64,000 nt of DNA. Source: Panulirus ornatus. Its lineage: Eukaryota; Arthropoda; Malacostraca; Decapoda; Palinuridae. Made by a program: the position numbers and the translations under genes. The stretch covers positions 12,745,100 to 12,809,099 of the forward strand of contig NC_092250.1 of the NCBI RefSeq assembly GCF_036320965.1, given 5' to 3'. The notes under the pieces were generated by a model. The model did no database searches, was not told the origin of the DNA, and saw only the letters and a list, made by a program, of their open reading frames with translations. This document shows, in pieces, positions 8,751-20,455 of the stretch (the stretch's first letter is position 1; the number at the start of each line of letters is the position of its first letter).

Positions 8751-11700
8751 AATATATATATTCCAATACCAACGTGTACAAATGTATATTCCTTCCAATA
8801 CCGTTTAGCACTTACTAGTATCCATGTAGCATAACGAGTTGTATGAACACAATTGAACCTACCTATCCTTAATTCTCTCTCTCTCTCTCTCTCTCTCATG
8901 GTAATATTACCGGTATTACCCGCCTTGGTCATCGAGAGAACTGGTGACGACTGTGCAGTGAGCTAGCACTTCATTCGCTGTCAAGTGTCAGTCCTTTGGC
9001 CCATGTAGCGGGCTCTTCTTTCCACGGAATAGAATTGATATCCATAGGTCAGTATCATGTGGTCAATATATTGGACACAAGTAAAACTGAATGTTGCAAA
9101 GATTCTCCCCTCGTCCAGCTTGTTAGGGTGGAAGAGAAGTACTTCAGTATATTAGAAGAGGGGGAAAAAAAAAAGACTTTCACTCTTGTTCATGGCTGTG
9201 AGGAAACCCTTGTCGACGGCTCGCTCCTGGGCGCAGGTCCTCGTGGCCTGAGCCTCCGACAGCACGGTAAATTTTATCATTGGACAAGATACATGTTATG
9301 ACACGCACGTTTTACCATCATAAAACCCGATGGCTTGAGAGTCACCTTTCCAAAAGTAACGCTTTATGGTTTCCGCGATAAATATGCGGACAGTCATTAT
9401 CGAGCGAATTTACACAGACGTGAGGATTTTTTTTTTCTTTTTTCTCTCAAGCGAACAGAAATAGCTGGGTTATACGGTATGAAATAGGAGTGGCTGGTAA
9501 ATGACCTGGAAGTCTTTTCCTCGGTCCTGGACTCTCTGTAGTCTCCGTCTTTATTCATCTGGAATGACTTGGAAATACATCGATATGATTGACCAAGTTC
9601 ATCATTTTTGGCTTACGCAACAGTGGCTTGTATGGTGGACAGAGAGGATGCGATGCGCTGTAACACTGTGATGGAGGGGAGAATGTTGTGATGGCTGCAG
9701 GACATTACTGGACACAAGTGCATTAGCTTCCATGCTTCGTGGTAGAGGTAATAGTTTCATCGATGAGAGGAAGCCCTGATAAAACCCATATATATATATA
9801 TATCCTAAGGCGAAGGTACCTACCCGAACTGGTCGTGTACTTCAATTATTCGTTGTTGTGAAATTAGTAGCTGTCAATGTCCACATCTAGTTACAGTATA
9901 ACCCTACCTAAAAAAACTGGTCCTTCGTAGCGGATTATGACCATAAATGGTAGAGTTTTGACAGTGAGAGCGACACCAGTTACTGAAACACCGCATCTGC
10001 ATGACAATGAACATCGTGTGATCAGGGAGGCTTATGCACCAACTGTAACAAGTATTACCTTAATCCTAAAGTAACATCAAAATTGAAAGCATCATTGTCG
10101 AGAAGTGGTCTTGTAAGTTTACGACTCCGTGGCTAATGAGGACAGAAACAAGGGAGATCCGAGAGGAAACCAACACTCAAAAGATACAATCCTGGAAAAC
10201 CACTCGGTGGTGGTCATTTTGTACGAGAACATAAACTGGAAGGTGGGCTTCCATAGCCATGATATAGAGCACTGTCATAGTAGGTACTGCGACATCTACA
10301 ACAATAGTTAAAATGGCTCCTTATGGTAGAGAAGGGTAGAAGAAAAGAGAATTGTGGTTCATTAAATCTTGTAAGAAAGGTGGAGAGACATAGGGTTGTA
10401 AATGTGGAAGATGTTTATATGGCACAATTGCTCGCCAACATTCGAACGCTGTACGAAAGCAAGGGATGAATATGGCAAGATAGGGAAGGAAGAACATAGC
10501 GTTGGAGAGTGTGTTGTGGACGTGGGAGAGTGGCAGATGGAAGCCATATCCATCAATCCATCTGGTGTAAGTTTGTCCCCTGGAGATCAGACAATCGGGC
10601 TCTGGGAGTCACAGGGGTAGAGCTGTGACGGACGGTAAGCAAATATAGAAACTGAATGATCGTTTCCAAAGCGTTATCGCTACGGAGGTTAGTGCATATA
10701 GTCCCAATAGCGACGAGATGGGAAGAGCTGTATAGAGAGAGGATAATCATAGAGGCCAGTAACGTGAAATCAAGTGAGAAACTTGCTTTCGTAGTACAGA
10801 ATATTGGGTGAATGGAACAACGTATATGGCTCCTGGGAGCGTAAAACTGGTTCACCCACCTCCTGTCCACCTCACAATGTACGGATCGGTGAATACGAAT
10901 GGATGATTACGCCCACAGCCTCCCCAGATCATGGTGGTGGAGCCAGTGTCTCTCTCCCTTTTCTTAATTGACGTCCACCAGGACTCGCAGCTTCGTCTAG
11001 AGTTTGTCGGGTAAATCATCTGTGGAAAACGTGATTAAAAACGAATCTTCCAATCTGATGCGTTTGTGTGGAATTGCTCGTTTCCTTTCTCGAACGTGAA
11101 TATCTATATTTAATCTGAAGTCTTTTGTTTTCCAGTCGCAGACGGAGGTCTTCATGTAAGCTAAAGCAGATCATGAGTAAAGCAGAAAATAAGGACTAAA
11201 TGAAGATTCATAAGTTATATGTAGATACGAAAGGAATATACGTATTTAGTAACAAAAATCATTACAAGTACATTAGAAGAGGGAGGATAGGTAAGGAATG
11301 AAAATACGAAGAATAGAAAAAATAAAAGAAATATACGTATTTAACAAAAATCATTTTAGAGTAAGTACATTGGAATAGGGAGGAGAGATGGATAGATAAG
11401 TGGATAGATAAGGATGAAAATACGGGGGAATTGGTAGAAAAAAAAGAGACGAGACTAAGCGTATGATGCATGAAGTTGGGAAGGTGTCGGGTTGAACCCA
11501 GTAGCCCAAGTTTTAATGATGCTGAAAACAAGACTAGAAATCTTTGAACCGGCTCCCAGCACCACATTAACTTGGTACGGGCTTGAAGTACTGCCTTTGG
11601 CAGCGTCTGTCTGTATCCCACTGCCCGTTTACAACATAATGCGTGAGGCGATGGTGTAATGTGCTTTGTGTTTGCCCGTATGTTAGAAATAATGATAAGA

Positions 11701-11971
11701 AACAGTCGAGATGCAGTTGCTGTTGCCTTGGGAGCAGAGATTTTCGATCTGAGGGTATCTGAAATTCTCCTGGATTACCACATCGTGTCGTAATCCTTTG
11801 CTGAAGGATATATATTTTCTCGCTTCAGTAGAAGATCCTGTACCAGACATCTTTTGTGTTATGGTATCACAGTCACATGTCAAAGGTTTTAAGAATGTCA
11901 TCTTTTATTATACTACGAAATCATGCTTCGTTCTCCAGTGTCTGGGTATATATTTATCATTGTGATTGACC
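8751..11971. other. no recognisable gene
   Basis: Several frames of 60-119 codons occur on both strands, for example 8996-9301(+), 10402-10620(+) and 10553-10870(-). None shows a recognisable domain, and many of their starts are not ATG. A short (CT)n lies at about 8875-8897 and a small TA run at 9789-9803. The stretch looks like intergenic or intronic sequence with decayed repeats. Confidence 0.55.
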
Positions 11972-12547
11972 TGTGTGTGTGTGTGTGTGTTGCTCTCCGA
12001 GTGAAGCGGCAATGACTTGGGGTGTGCAACTTAATAGCTTCCATGAAGTCGGTCAACTTAAATCAGCGCGCACTCTGTTGTCATTATGGTATGTGGTATT
12101 AACGGTAGTGGCTGGAGCTGTTTCTTTGACACTGCTTCCCATTCGCTTTGATGGAGTGGGTCTTCGTGGTTTACAAACTGTGTGTGATAGCACTACAGGT
12201 CCTGTTCTGTGTGTGTGCAGTACCAGTGCTGTTTCTATTCGTTTTAGAACCAAGATTTTTAGTGTTTAATAAATCAGATATGCAAAAAGTCATTTGTTCC
12301 GTTTTCTATCTGTAAGATCTTCAAAGAAAACTTCTTCATGGCAGCTTTGCGGTACCTTCCTACCCTCCTTGTTAGAAGGTGAATTGGTTAGAGATCGCTT
12401 CTCCTGTGTGAGGAGAGAGTGAGTTCATTGGCGTTCCTTAGTAATCATTCAGATGTCTCACTGTGTTCGTTTTGCCCTGTGTATACTCGCTCATATCAGC
12501 GCATCTGTTTGTGCTACTGTGCTGATGAAGTGATGTATAAGGTTGCT

Positions 12548-12549
<2 letters not shown>

Positions 12550-12630
<81 letters not shown>

Positions 12631-12758
12631 CTCTCTCTCTCATTCTCATTCTCTCTCTCTCATTCTCATTCTCTCTCTCTCATTCTCATTCTCTCTCATT
12701 CTCATTCTCATTCTCTCTCATTCTCATTCTCTCTCTCTCATTCTCATTCTCTCTCATT

Positions 12759-12837
<79 letters not shown>
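12550..12837. repeat. compound (CT)n/(CATTCT)n array
   Basis: CT dinucleotides interrupted by regularly placed CATT units, with pure CT at both ends. The matching array in the second block copy is longer and has a different order of interruptions. Confidence 0.95.
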
Positions 12838-12841
<4 letters not shown>

Positions 12842-13009
12842 CGTTGATTCGTCGCTTGCGGGTAGCAGCTGTAAACGATACTTCTGTCGTCTCCACCAGA
12901 GAGAGTTGCAGGGGTTCCCGGAAACGTCTTGCATCCTCTTAGGCCGTCTTACGTTCTCTCTCTCATTAAAACTACTGAGCTGGCGGTCTGGTCTTAACAT
13001 GTTTCCTCT

Positions 13010-13067
<58 letters not shown>

Positions 13068-13440
13068 TCCGCAAGATACAGTATAAAGATATCTTTTGTC
13101 TTTGTTGCTCCTATCTTTATATTCATTTTTCTTGCCTTTATCTTCTTCTAATAATGAATCTTGGTCCTTTTCTTTTTTTTCCTACCGAACAGCTATGACT
13201 TGACCCCATTTTCTAAAAGGAACGTTCACCAACTCGTTCATTAAGACATTCTGATTCCTAATCCCATTCATCATTTTCAAATTGTTCTTCGTCTAATTGC
13301 CTGACCTTCACCTGGATCTTTGTCCAGGTTTGTGTCCTTTAAAGAAGAAAGCGCAAAAATACAGTTCAAACTCGTTTGCATCCAGAGACACATGTGATTA
13401 TAAGCGAATTAACTACAGAAGCAGACACCCAATAACACGG

Positions 13441-13589
13441 GTTTCCGTGGTGTAATGATTAGCGTTGCTGACCGTGATTCACGCACGAGCCCACCCGTCT
13501 GGGTTCGAGTCTTGGACGTGGCAGTCAGCTATACTAGCTGCTCCTTCCTTCCTTCAGGGCTGGTCGATGAATGGTTATTTTCATAGGCT

Positions 13590-13592
<3 letters not shown>
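13441..13592 (+). mobile_element. tRNA-derived SINE, copy 1
   Basis: The head contains an A-box-like TGGTGTAATGATTAGCG and a B-box-like GGGTTCGAGTC about 45 bases downstream, as expected of a tRNA-derived RNA polymerase III promoter. The body then continues to GGCTGGTCGATGAATGGTTA and ends directly in a (GT)n tail at 13593. The same order (head, body, GT tail) is seen at 20828-20979 and, more diverged, at 41728-41898, so this is a family and not a single tRNA gene. The cloverleaf itself is imperfect. Confidence 0.65.

Positions 13593-13637
<45 letters not shown>
13593..13637. repeat. (GT)n tail of tRNA-derived SINE
   Basis: GT run directly after the SINE body. The same position is occupied by GT in the two other copies. 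Confidence 0.85.
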
Positions 13638-13639
<2 letters not shown>

Positions 13640-13952
13640 CATCAGCTCCCTCTATTATGGGCACAGACGACCTACTGTCTGATTTTCCTTCTTCGCTTGA
13701 AAAGTGCAAATGGCATTCTTACGGGCCACCGCTGCCGAGGTCTTTGAGCCGACGGGAATATTTATCGCTCTGGGGTATTACCTTTTTCTTTTCATGTCCT
13801 CTGTATGTATATATATATATGTCTTTAATCTTACCCTCGCCTCACGCCAGGGGAATTAATCCCCTGACAGTTATTTCTCGTTGGGAGAATTATCCACAAC
13901 GATGCCTTTTTTTTTTTTTGGTCCAGTTGATGACGCCTCCCGGAACGGTTGT

Positions 13953-13955
13953 CTC

Positions 13956-14037
<82 letters not shown>
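13953..14037. repeat. (CT)n microsatellite
   Basis: CT run with one CTGT interruption near the left end. It is 85 bases here but only about 46 bases in the second block copy (21334-21379). A short GT run follows at 14099-14129. Confidence 0.95.
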
Positions 14038-14040
<3 letters not shown>

Positions 14041-14095
14041 AAGTGAGGAGTTGTGGTGGTGAGCACGAAGGGGTGGGGGAGGGGTAGAGACAGTG

Positions 14096-14131
<36 letters not shown>

Positions 14132-14154
14132 ACACATCTGGTGTATAAACAGGG

Positions 14155-14670
14155 AAATAAGAATGAGGAAAGATGGGAAGATAAATGTGAATATGAGGAA
14201 GGGGGAAAGAAAGACTGTGAAGATGAGAAGAGAAGGGGGTATGGCTTGTGAATATGAGGAGGGTTTGACTATGAATATGAGAAGAGGGTGTTTGATTATG
14301 AGAAGAGAAGGGCGTATGACTTATGAATATGAGAAGGGGGTATGACTATGAATATGAGAAGGGGGGGTTTGAATATGAGAAGAGGGAGACGTTTGTATGA
14401 GAAGGGAATATAACTGTGCGCATGAGAAGAGAAGATAATTTTGAATGAGGTACTGGGAAAATGACACTATAAGACGGGAATATATCTGTGAAATGAGAGG
14501 AATATGAAAATATGAGGAAGATATATCAGAATATGAGTAACGAGGGTAAAATATGTAAATATTATGAGGGGGAAATGACTGAATATGAAAAGGGACGATA
14601 ACTGTAAATATAAGGGAAAGCTTATTTGAATATGAGGTGAGTAACTATGAATAAGAAGGAAGGTAAAATT
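14155..14670. repeat. degenerate GAATATGAGAAG minisatellite
   Basis: The words GAATATGAG and ATGAGAAGAG recur many times at irregular spacing of about 20-45 bases. No constant period survives. The second block copy has the same array with a few unit gains and losses. Confidence 0.7.
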
Positions 14671-14937
14671 ATTATGAATATAGATACAACCGCAATACGA
14701 AATTTACTGTAGTCATATAAATAGCAGAATGTGAATAGTGCAAGTCAGGGATGTGGGTATATGAAAAGAAAATTATCGTCAATTAAGACTGTCATAAGAA
14801 TGAGAACTCGAATCTTCAAGATGAATGGCTGTGAACGCTAGAGAAGATTGAGACCCCCCAAAAAAAGATACGAAACAGCTTCAGAAACGTAGAAAACGGG
14901 ACACTGAAAATGTGAGTAGGTGTATTTACTATACATT

Positions 14938-15120
14938 CTGTGTTACCGGACTCCGCCAGTTTTCGGCAACGCCTCGAGCGTAAAGTTACCGTCGACCAGG
15001 GGAAAATAGGACAATATTGTCAAGCTCTCCATTTAAAGGAGCCTGTTGTACCCTGCTCCTGCATGGAGAGCAGGGCTACTTATAATGTCACGCAGTCATG
15101 CGAACCAAAGGGGTAATAAG
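14938..15120. repeat. old dispersed repeat related to 54244-54430
   Basis: The stretch from GTGTTACCGGACTCCGCCAG to the AAAGGAGCCTGTTGTACC block has a diverged partner at 54244-54430, which shows GTGTTGCCGGACTACTCATG followed later by AAAGGAGTCCGCCTGTCC. The spacing between the two conserved blocks is similar. The copy at 22288-22470 is part of the duplication and so not independent evidence. No coding potential is visible. Confidence 0.35.
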
Positions 15121-15249
15121 CGGGTGTTTTGGTGGTTCGTGGGTCTGAATTCATATAGGTTACTGCTCAAGGTTCTGCTTCAAGCGCATTCTTGTTAATA
15201 TCAATGTTGCACAATATCCCTCGTCGTCAGTACTATTCGCGCGTGTATG

Positions 15250-15264
15250 TGTGTGTGTGTGTGT

Positions 15265-15341
<77 letters not shown>
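15250..15341. repeat. (GT)n/(TA)n tract at RTE copy D 3' end
   Basis: Short GT run passing into about 75 bases of TA, directly followed by the RTE 3' tail. Confidence 0.95.
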
Positions 15342-15881
15342 GATTTTTTTTTGTATTTTTTTTCTTTTGCTTTGTCACTGTCTCCCGCGTTTGCGAGGTA
15401 GCGCAAGGAAACAGACGAAAGAAATGGCCCAACCCACCCCCATACACATGTATATACATACACGTCCACACACGCAAATATACATACCTATACATCTCAA
15501 TGTACACTTATATATACACACAGACATATACATATATACACATGTACATAATTCATACTGTCTGCCTTTATTCATTCCCATCGCCACCTCGCCACACATG
15601 GAATAACATCCCCCTCCCCCCTCATGTGTGTAAGGTAGCGGTAGGAAAAGACAACAAAGGCCCATTCGTTCACACTCAGTCTCTAGCTGTCATGTAATAA
15701 TGCCCGAAACCACAGCTCTTTTTCCACATCCAGGCCCCACACAACTTTCCATGGTTTACCCCAGACGCTTCACATGCCCTGATTCAATCCATTGACAGCA
15801 CCTCGACCCCGGTATACCACATCGATCCAATTCACTCTATTCCTTGCCCGCCTTTCACCCTCCTGCATGTTCAGGCGCCGA

Positions 15882-17363
15882 TCACTCAGTCTTTTTCACT
15901 CCATCTTTCCACCTCCAATTTGGTCTCCCTCTTCTCCTCGTTCCCTCCACCTCCGACACATATATCGTCTTGGTCAATCTTTCCTCACTCATTCTCTCCA
16001 TGTGCCCAAACCATTTCAAAACACCCTCTTCTGCTCTCTCAACCGCGCTCTTTTTATTTCCACACATCTCTCTTACCCTTACATTACTTACTCGATCAAA
16101 CCACCTCACACCACATATTGTCCTCAAACATCTCATTTCCAGCACATCCACCCACCTGCGCACAACTCTATCCATAGCCCACGCCTCACAACCATACAAC
16201 ATTGTTGGAACCACTATTCCTTCAAACATAACCATTTTTGCTTTCCGAGATAATGTTCTCGATTTCCATACATTCTTCAAGGCTCCCAGGATTTTCGCCC
16301 CCTCCCCCACCTTATGATTCACTTCCGCTTCCATGGTTCCATCCGCTGCCAGATCCACTCCCAGATATCTAAAACACTTTACTTCCTCCAGTTTTTTTCC
16401 ATTCAAACTTACCTCCCAATTGACTTGACCCTCAACCCTACTGTACCTAATAACCTTGCTCTTATTCACATTTTCTCTAAACTTTCTTCTTTCACACACT
16501 TTACCAAACTGTCACCAGCTTTTGCTGTTTCTCACATGAGTCAGCCACCAGCGCTGTATCATCAGCGAACAACTGACTCGCTTCCCAAGCTCTCTCATCC
16601 CCAACAGACTGCATACTTGCCCCTCTTTCCAAAACTCTTGCATTCACCTCCCTAACAACCTCATCCATAAGCAAATTAAACAACCATGGAGACATCACAC
16701 ACCCCTGCCGCAAACCTACATTCACTGAGAACCTATCACTTTCCTCTCTTCCTACACGTACACATGCCTTACATCCTCGATAAAAACTTTTCACTGCTTC
16801 TAACAACTTGCCTCCCACACCATATATTCTTAGTACCTTCCACAGAGCATCTCTATCAACTCTATCATATGCCTTCTACAGATCCATAAATGCTACATAC
16901 AAATCCATTTGCTTTTCTAAGTATTTCTCACATACATTCTTCAAAGCAAACACCTGATTCACACATCCTCTACCACTTCTGAAACCACACTGCTCTTCCC
17001 CAGTCTGATGCTCTGTACATGCCTTCACCCTCTCAATACCCTCCCATATAATTTACCAGGAATACTCAACAAACTTATACCTCTGTAATTTGAGCACTCA
17101 CTCTTATCCCCTTTGCCTTTGTACAATGGCACTATGCAAGCATTCCGCCAATCCTCAGGAACCTCACCATGAATCATACATACATTAAATAACCTTACCA
17201 ACCAGTCAGCAATACAGTCACCCCCTCTTTTAATAAATTCCACTGCAATACCATCCAAACCTGCTGCCTTGCCGGCTTTCATCTTCCGCAAAGCTTTTAC
17301 TACCTCTTCTCTGTTTACCAAATCATTTTCCCTAACCCTCACTTTGCACACCACCTCGACCAA
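15882..17363 (-). pseudogene. RTE reverse transcriptase, broken by frameshifts (copy D)
   Basis: Successive frames at 17363-17025, 16818-16501 and 16499-15882 together spell the RT. The first has KAAGLDGIAVEF and SECSNYRGISLLSIPGKLYG, the usual N-terminal RT motifs of RTE elements. The second has GLRQGCVMSPWLFN and the FADD box. The third has FRYLGVDLAADG, YGCEAWAMD and RRRGRPNWRWKDG. A small deletion near 16508-16512 breaks the frame between the second and third parts. A further deletion near 15885-15890 truncates the C-terminus relative to copies A and F. It is recognisable along its full length but cannot give a full product. Confidence 0.85.
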
Positions 17364-18045
17364 AACACCCTATATCTGCCACTCTATCATCAGACACATT
17401 CAAAAAACCTTCAAAATACTCACTCCATCTCCTTCTCATATCACCACTACTTGTTATTACCTCCCCATTAGCCCCCTTCACTGAAGTTCCCATTTGTTCC
17501 CTTGTCTTGCGCACTTTATTTACCTCCTTCCAGAACATCTTATTAGTCTCCCTAAAATTTAATGATACTCTCACACCAACTCTCATTTGCCCTCTTTTTC
17601 ACCTCTTGCACCTTTCTCTTGACCTCCTGCCTCTTTCTTTTGTACATCTCCCACTCATTTCCATTTTTTCCCTGCAAAAATCGTCCAAATGCCTCTATTC
17701 TTTCACTAATAATCTTACTTCATCCCACCACTCACTACCCTTTCTAATCAACCCACCTCCCACGCTTCTCATGCCACAAGCATCTTTTGCGCAAGCCATC
17801 ACTGCTTCCCTAAATACATCCCATTCCTCCCCCACTCCCCTTACCTCCTTTGTTCTCACCTTTTTCCATTCTGTACTCAGTCTCTCTTGGTACTTCCTCA
17901 CACGTCTCCTTCCCAAGCTCACACAAGTCTCCTTCCCAAGGTCACTTACTCTCACCACCCTCTTCACCCCAACATTCTCTCTTCTTTTCTGAAAACCCAT
18001 ACAAATCTTCACCTTAACCTCCACAAGATAATGATCAGACATCCC

Positions 18046-18793
18046 TCAATTTGCACCTCTCAGCACATTAACATCCAAAAGTCTCTCTTTCGCGCGCCTG
18101 TCAATTAACACGTAATCCAATAACGCTCTCTGGCCATCTCTCCTACTTACATACCTATACTTATGTATATCTCTCTTTTTAAACCAGGTATTCCCAATCA
18201 CCAGTCCTTTTTCAGCACATAAATCTACAAGCTCTTCACCATTTCCATTTACAACACTGAACACCCCATGTATACCAATTATTCCCTCAACTGCCACATT
18301 ACTCACCTTTGCATTCAAATCACCCATCACTGTAACCCGGTCTTGTGCATCAAAACCACTAACACACTCATTCAGCTGCTTCCAAAACACTTGCCTCTCA
18401 TGATCTTTCTTCTCATGCCCAGATGCATATGCAGCAATAATCACCCATCTCTCTCCATCAACTTTGTTTTACCCATATTCATCTAGAATTTACTTTCTTA
18501 CATTCTATCACATACTCCCACAACTCCTGTTTCAGGAGTAGTGCTACTCCTTCCCTTGCTCTTGTCCTCTCACTAACCCCTGACTTTACTCCCAAGACCT
18601 TCCTAAAGCACTCTTCCCCTTTACCCTTGAGCTTCGTTTCACTCAGAGCCAAAACATCCAGGTTCCTTTCCTCAAACATACTACCTATCTCTCCTTTTTT
18701 CACATCTTGGTTACATCCACACACATTTAGACACCCCAATCTGAGCCTTCGAGGAGGAGGAGCACTCCCCGCGTGACTCCTTCTGTTTTCCAT
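18046..18793 (-). pseudogene. APE-type endonuclease domain of RTE copy D
   Basis: The N-terminal frame (18793-18479) shows LNVCG and the catalytic-type LALSETKLKG. The next frame (18444-18046) shows the YA-containing AAYASGH, then VMGDLNAKV, then LLDYVLIDRR, and SDHYLVEV follows just downstream. This order (N, E, Y, GD.N, SDH) is that of apurinic/apyrimidinic-like endonucleases that nick the target for reverse transcription in LINEs. A frame change separates the two parts near 18444-18479. A stop codon at 18046-18048 precedes the SDH motif, where copies G and I carry a glycine codon. The break is therefore small and probably recent. Confidence 0.85.
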
Positions 18794-18821
18794 TTTAGAA
18801 AGTTAAAATACAAGGAGGGAA

Positions 18822-18823
<2 letters not shown>

Positions 18824-18897
<74 letters not shown>

Positions 18898-18911
18898 CCA
18901 TACATATACAT

Positions 18912-19002
<91 letters not shown>
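18824..19002. repeat. two (TA)n tracts with a CA-rich spacer
   Basis: TA runs at 18824-18892 and 18922-19002 separated by about 30 bases rich in ACATAC. The first abuts the 5' end of RTE copy D. Confidence 0.95.
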
Positions 19003-19003
<1 letters not shown>

Positions 19004-19809
19004 GCAGTCATATACATCAATTCATGTGTACCATAGAAATATTCTTAAATTATTGAAAATAAGGAAAATACTTTCATCAAATCAAAACATATGATGTAAA
19101 TGCCTTACTTCACCAAATGTTAAGCATCAAAAAACTAAGACAACCAGGACAGACTGATTCTCTTGAAATTACTGAAATTGCTTCATCAGATATATTTCAT
19201 TAAATCTAATATTAGGTGAATAATGCTTCCGTGTGTGTGTGTGTGTGTGTGTGTTGCTCTCCGAGTGAAGCGGCAATGACTTGGGGTGTGCAACTTAATA
19301 GCTTCCATGAAGTCGGTCAACTTAAATCAGCGCGCACTCTGTTGTCATTATGGTATGTGGTATTAACGGTAGTGGCTGGAGCTGTTTCTTTGACACTGCT
19401 TCCCATTCGCTTTGATGGAGTGGGTCTTCGTGGTTTACAAACTGTGTGTGATAGCACTACAGGTCCTGTTCTGTGTGTGCAGTACCAGTGCTGTTTCTAT
19501 TCGTTTTAGAACCAAGATTTTTAGTGTTTAATAAATCAGATATGCAATAAGTCATTTGTTCCGTTTTCTATCTGTAAGATCTTCAAAGAAAACTTCTTCA
19601 TGGCAGCTTTGCGGTACCTTCCTAACCTCCTTGTTAGAAGGTGAATTGGTTAGAGATCGCTTCTCCTGTGTGAGGAGAGAGTGAGTTCATTGGCGTTCCT
19701 TAGTAATCATTCAGATGTCTCACTGTGTTCGTTTTGCCCTGTGTATACTCGCTCATATCAGCGCATCTGTTTGTGCTACTGTGCTGATGAAGTGATGTAT
19801 GAGGTTGCT

Positions 19810-19810
<1 letters not shown>

Positions 19811-19866
<56 letters not shown>

Positions 19867-20086
19867 CTCATTCTCTCTCATTCTCTCTCATTCTCATTCT
19901 CTCTCATTCTCTCTCATTCTCATTCTCTCTCATTCTCTCTCATTCTCTCTCATTCTCTCTCATTCTCATTCTCTCTCATTCTCATTCTCTCTCATTCTCT
20001 CTCATTCTCTCTCTCTCTCTCTCTCTCTCATTCTCATTCTCTCTCTCTCTCTCATTCTCATTCTCTCATTCTCTCTCTCTCATTCT

Positions 20087-20154
<68 letters not shown>

Positions 20155-20156
20155 CT

Positions 20157-20220
<64 letters not shown>

Positions 20221-20231
20221 CTCTCTCTCTC
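19811..20231. repeat. compound (CT)n/(CATTCT)n array, paralogue of 12550-12837
   Basis: CT repeats with many CATT interruptions, about 420 bases against about 290 in the first block copy. Confidence 0.95.
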
Positions 20232-20397
20232 GCATCGTTGATTCGTCGCTTGCGGGTAGCAGCTGTAAACGATACTTCTGTCGTCTCCACCAGAGAGAGT
20301 TGCAGGGGTTCCCGGAAACGTCTTGCATCCTCTTAGGCCGTCTTACGTTCTCTCTCTCATTAAAACTACTGAGCTGGCGGTCTGGTCTTAACATGTT

Positions 20398-20455
<58 letters not shown>

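Larger units (their letters stand above)
11972..15375. repeat. segmental duplication, copy 1
   Basis: This 3.4-kb block recurs in the same orientation at 19231-22745 with near identity outside the microsatellites. It starts at a (GT)n, followed by TGCTCTCCGAGTGAAGCGGC. It contains a CT array, a CCT-rich stretch, a tRNA-derived SINE, a second CT array, a GAATATGAGAAG minisatellite and a GT/TA tract. It ends at the 3' tail of an RTE copy that carries the rare variant TTTGTCACTG in both block copies, where most other RTE copies have TTTGTCGCTG. Allelic sequence placed twice by assembly is an alternative to a real duplication. Confidence 0.85.
15342..18823 (-). mobile_element. RTE-like LINE, copy D, nearly full length, long 3' UTR
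   Basis: This minus-strand copy of about 3.5 kb holds all element parts in order: a short 5' UTR that enters (TA)n at 18824, an APE-type endonuclease (18793-18046), a linker (18042-17332), the reverse transcriptase and C-terminal region (17363-15800), and a long 3' UTR. The 3' UTR has a block of about 250 bases absent from the short-type copies (15490-15745). It also carries two related tail modules, at 15387-15430 and 15625-15675. The 5' UTR is about 90 bases shorter than in copies G and I. Several small indels break the frame, so the copy is inactive. Confidence 0.9.

Noticed and set aside
8996..9301. 101-codon plus-strand frame
   Set aside because: The first codon is not ATG, no motif is recognised, and no splice sites bound it convincingly.
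12419..13151. Long Leu/Ser-rich frames (also 19681-20539, 3829-4029, 13881-14087)
   Set aside because: They are translations of CT/GA microsatellites.
13441..13530. Canonical tRNA gene
   Set aside because: The A and B boxes are present, but the intervening sequence and stems do not give a good cloverleaf. The sequence recurs with a non-tRNA body and GT tail, so it is a SINE.
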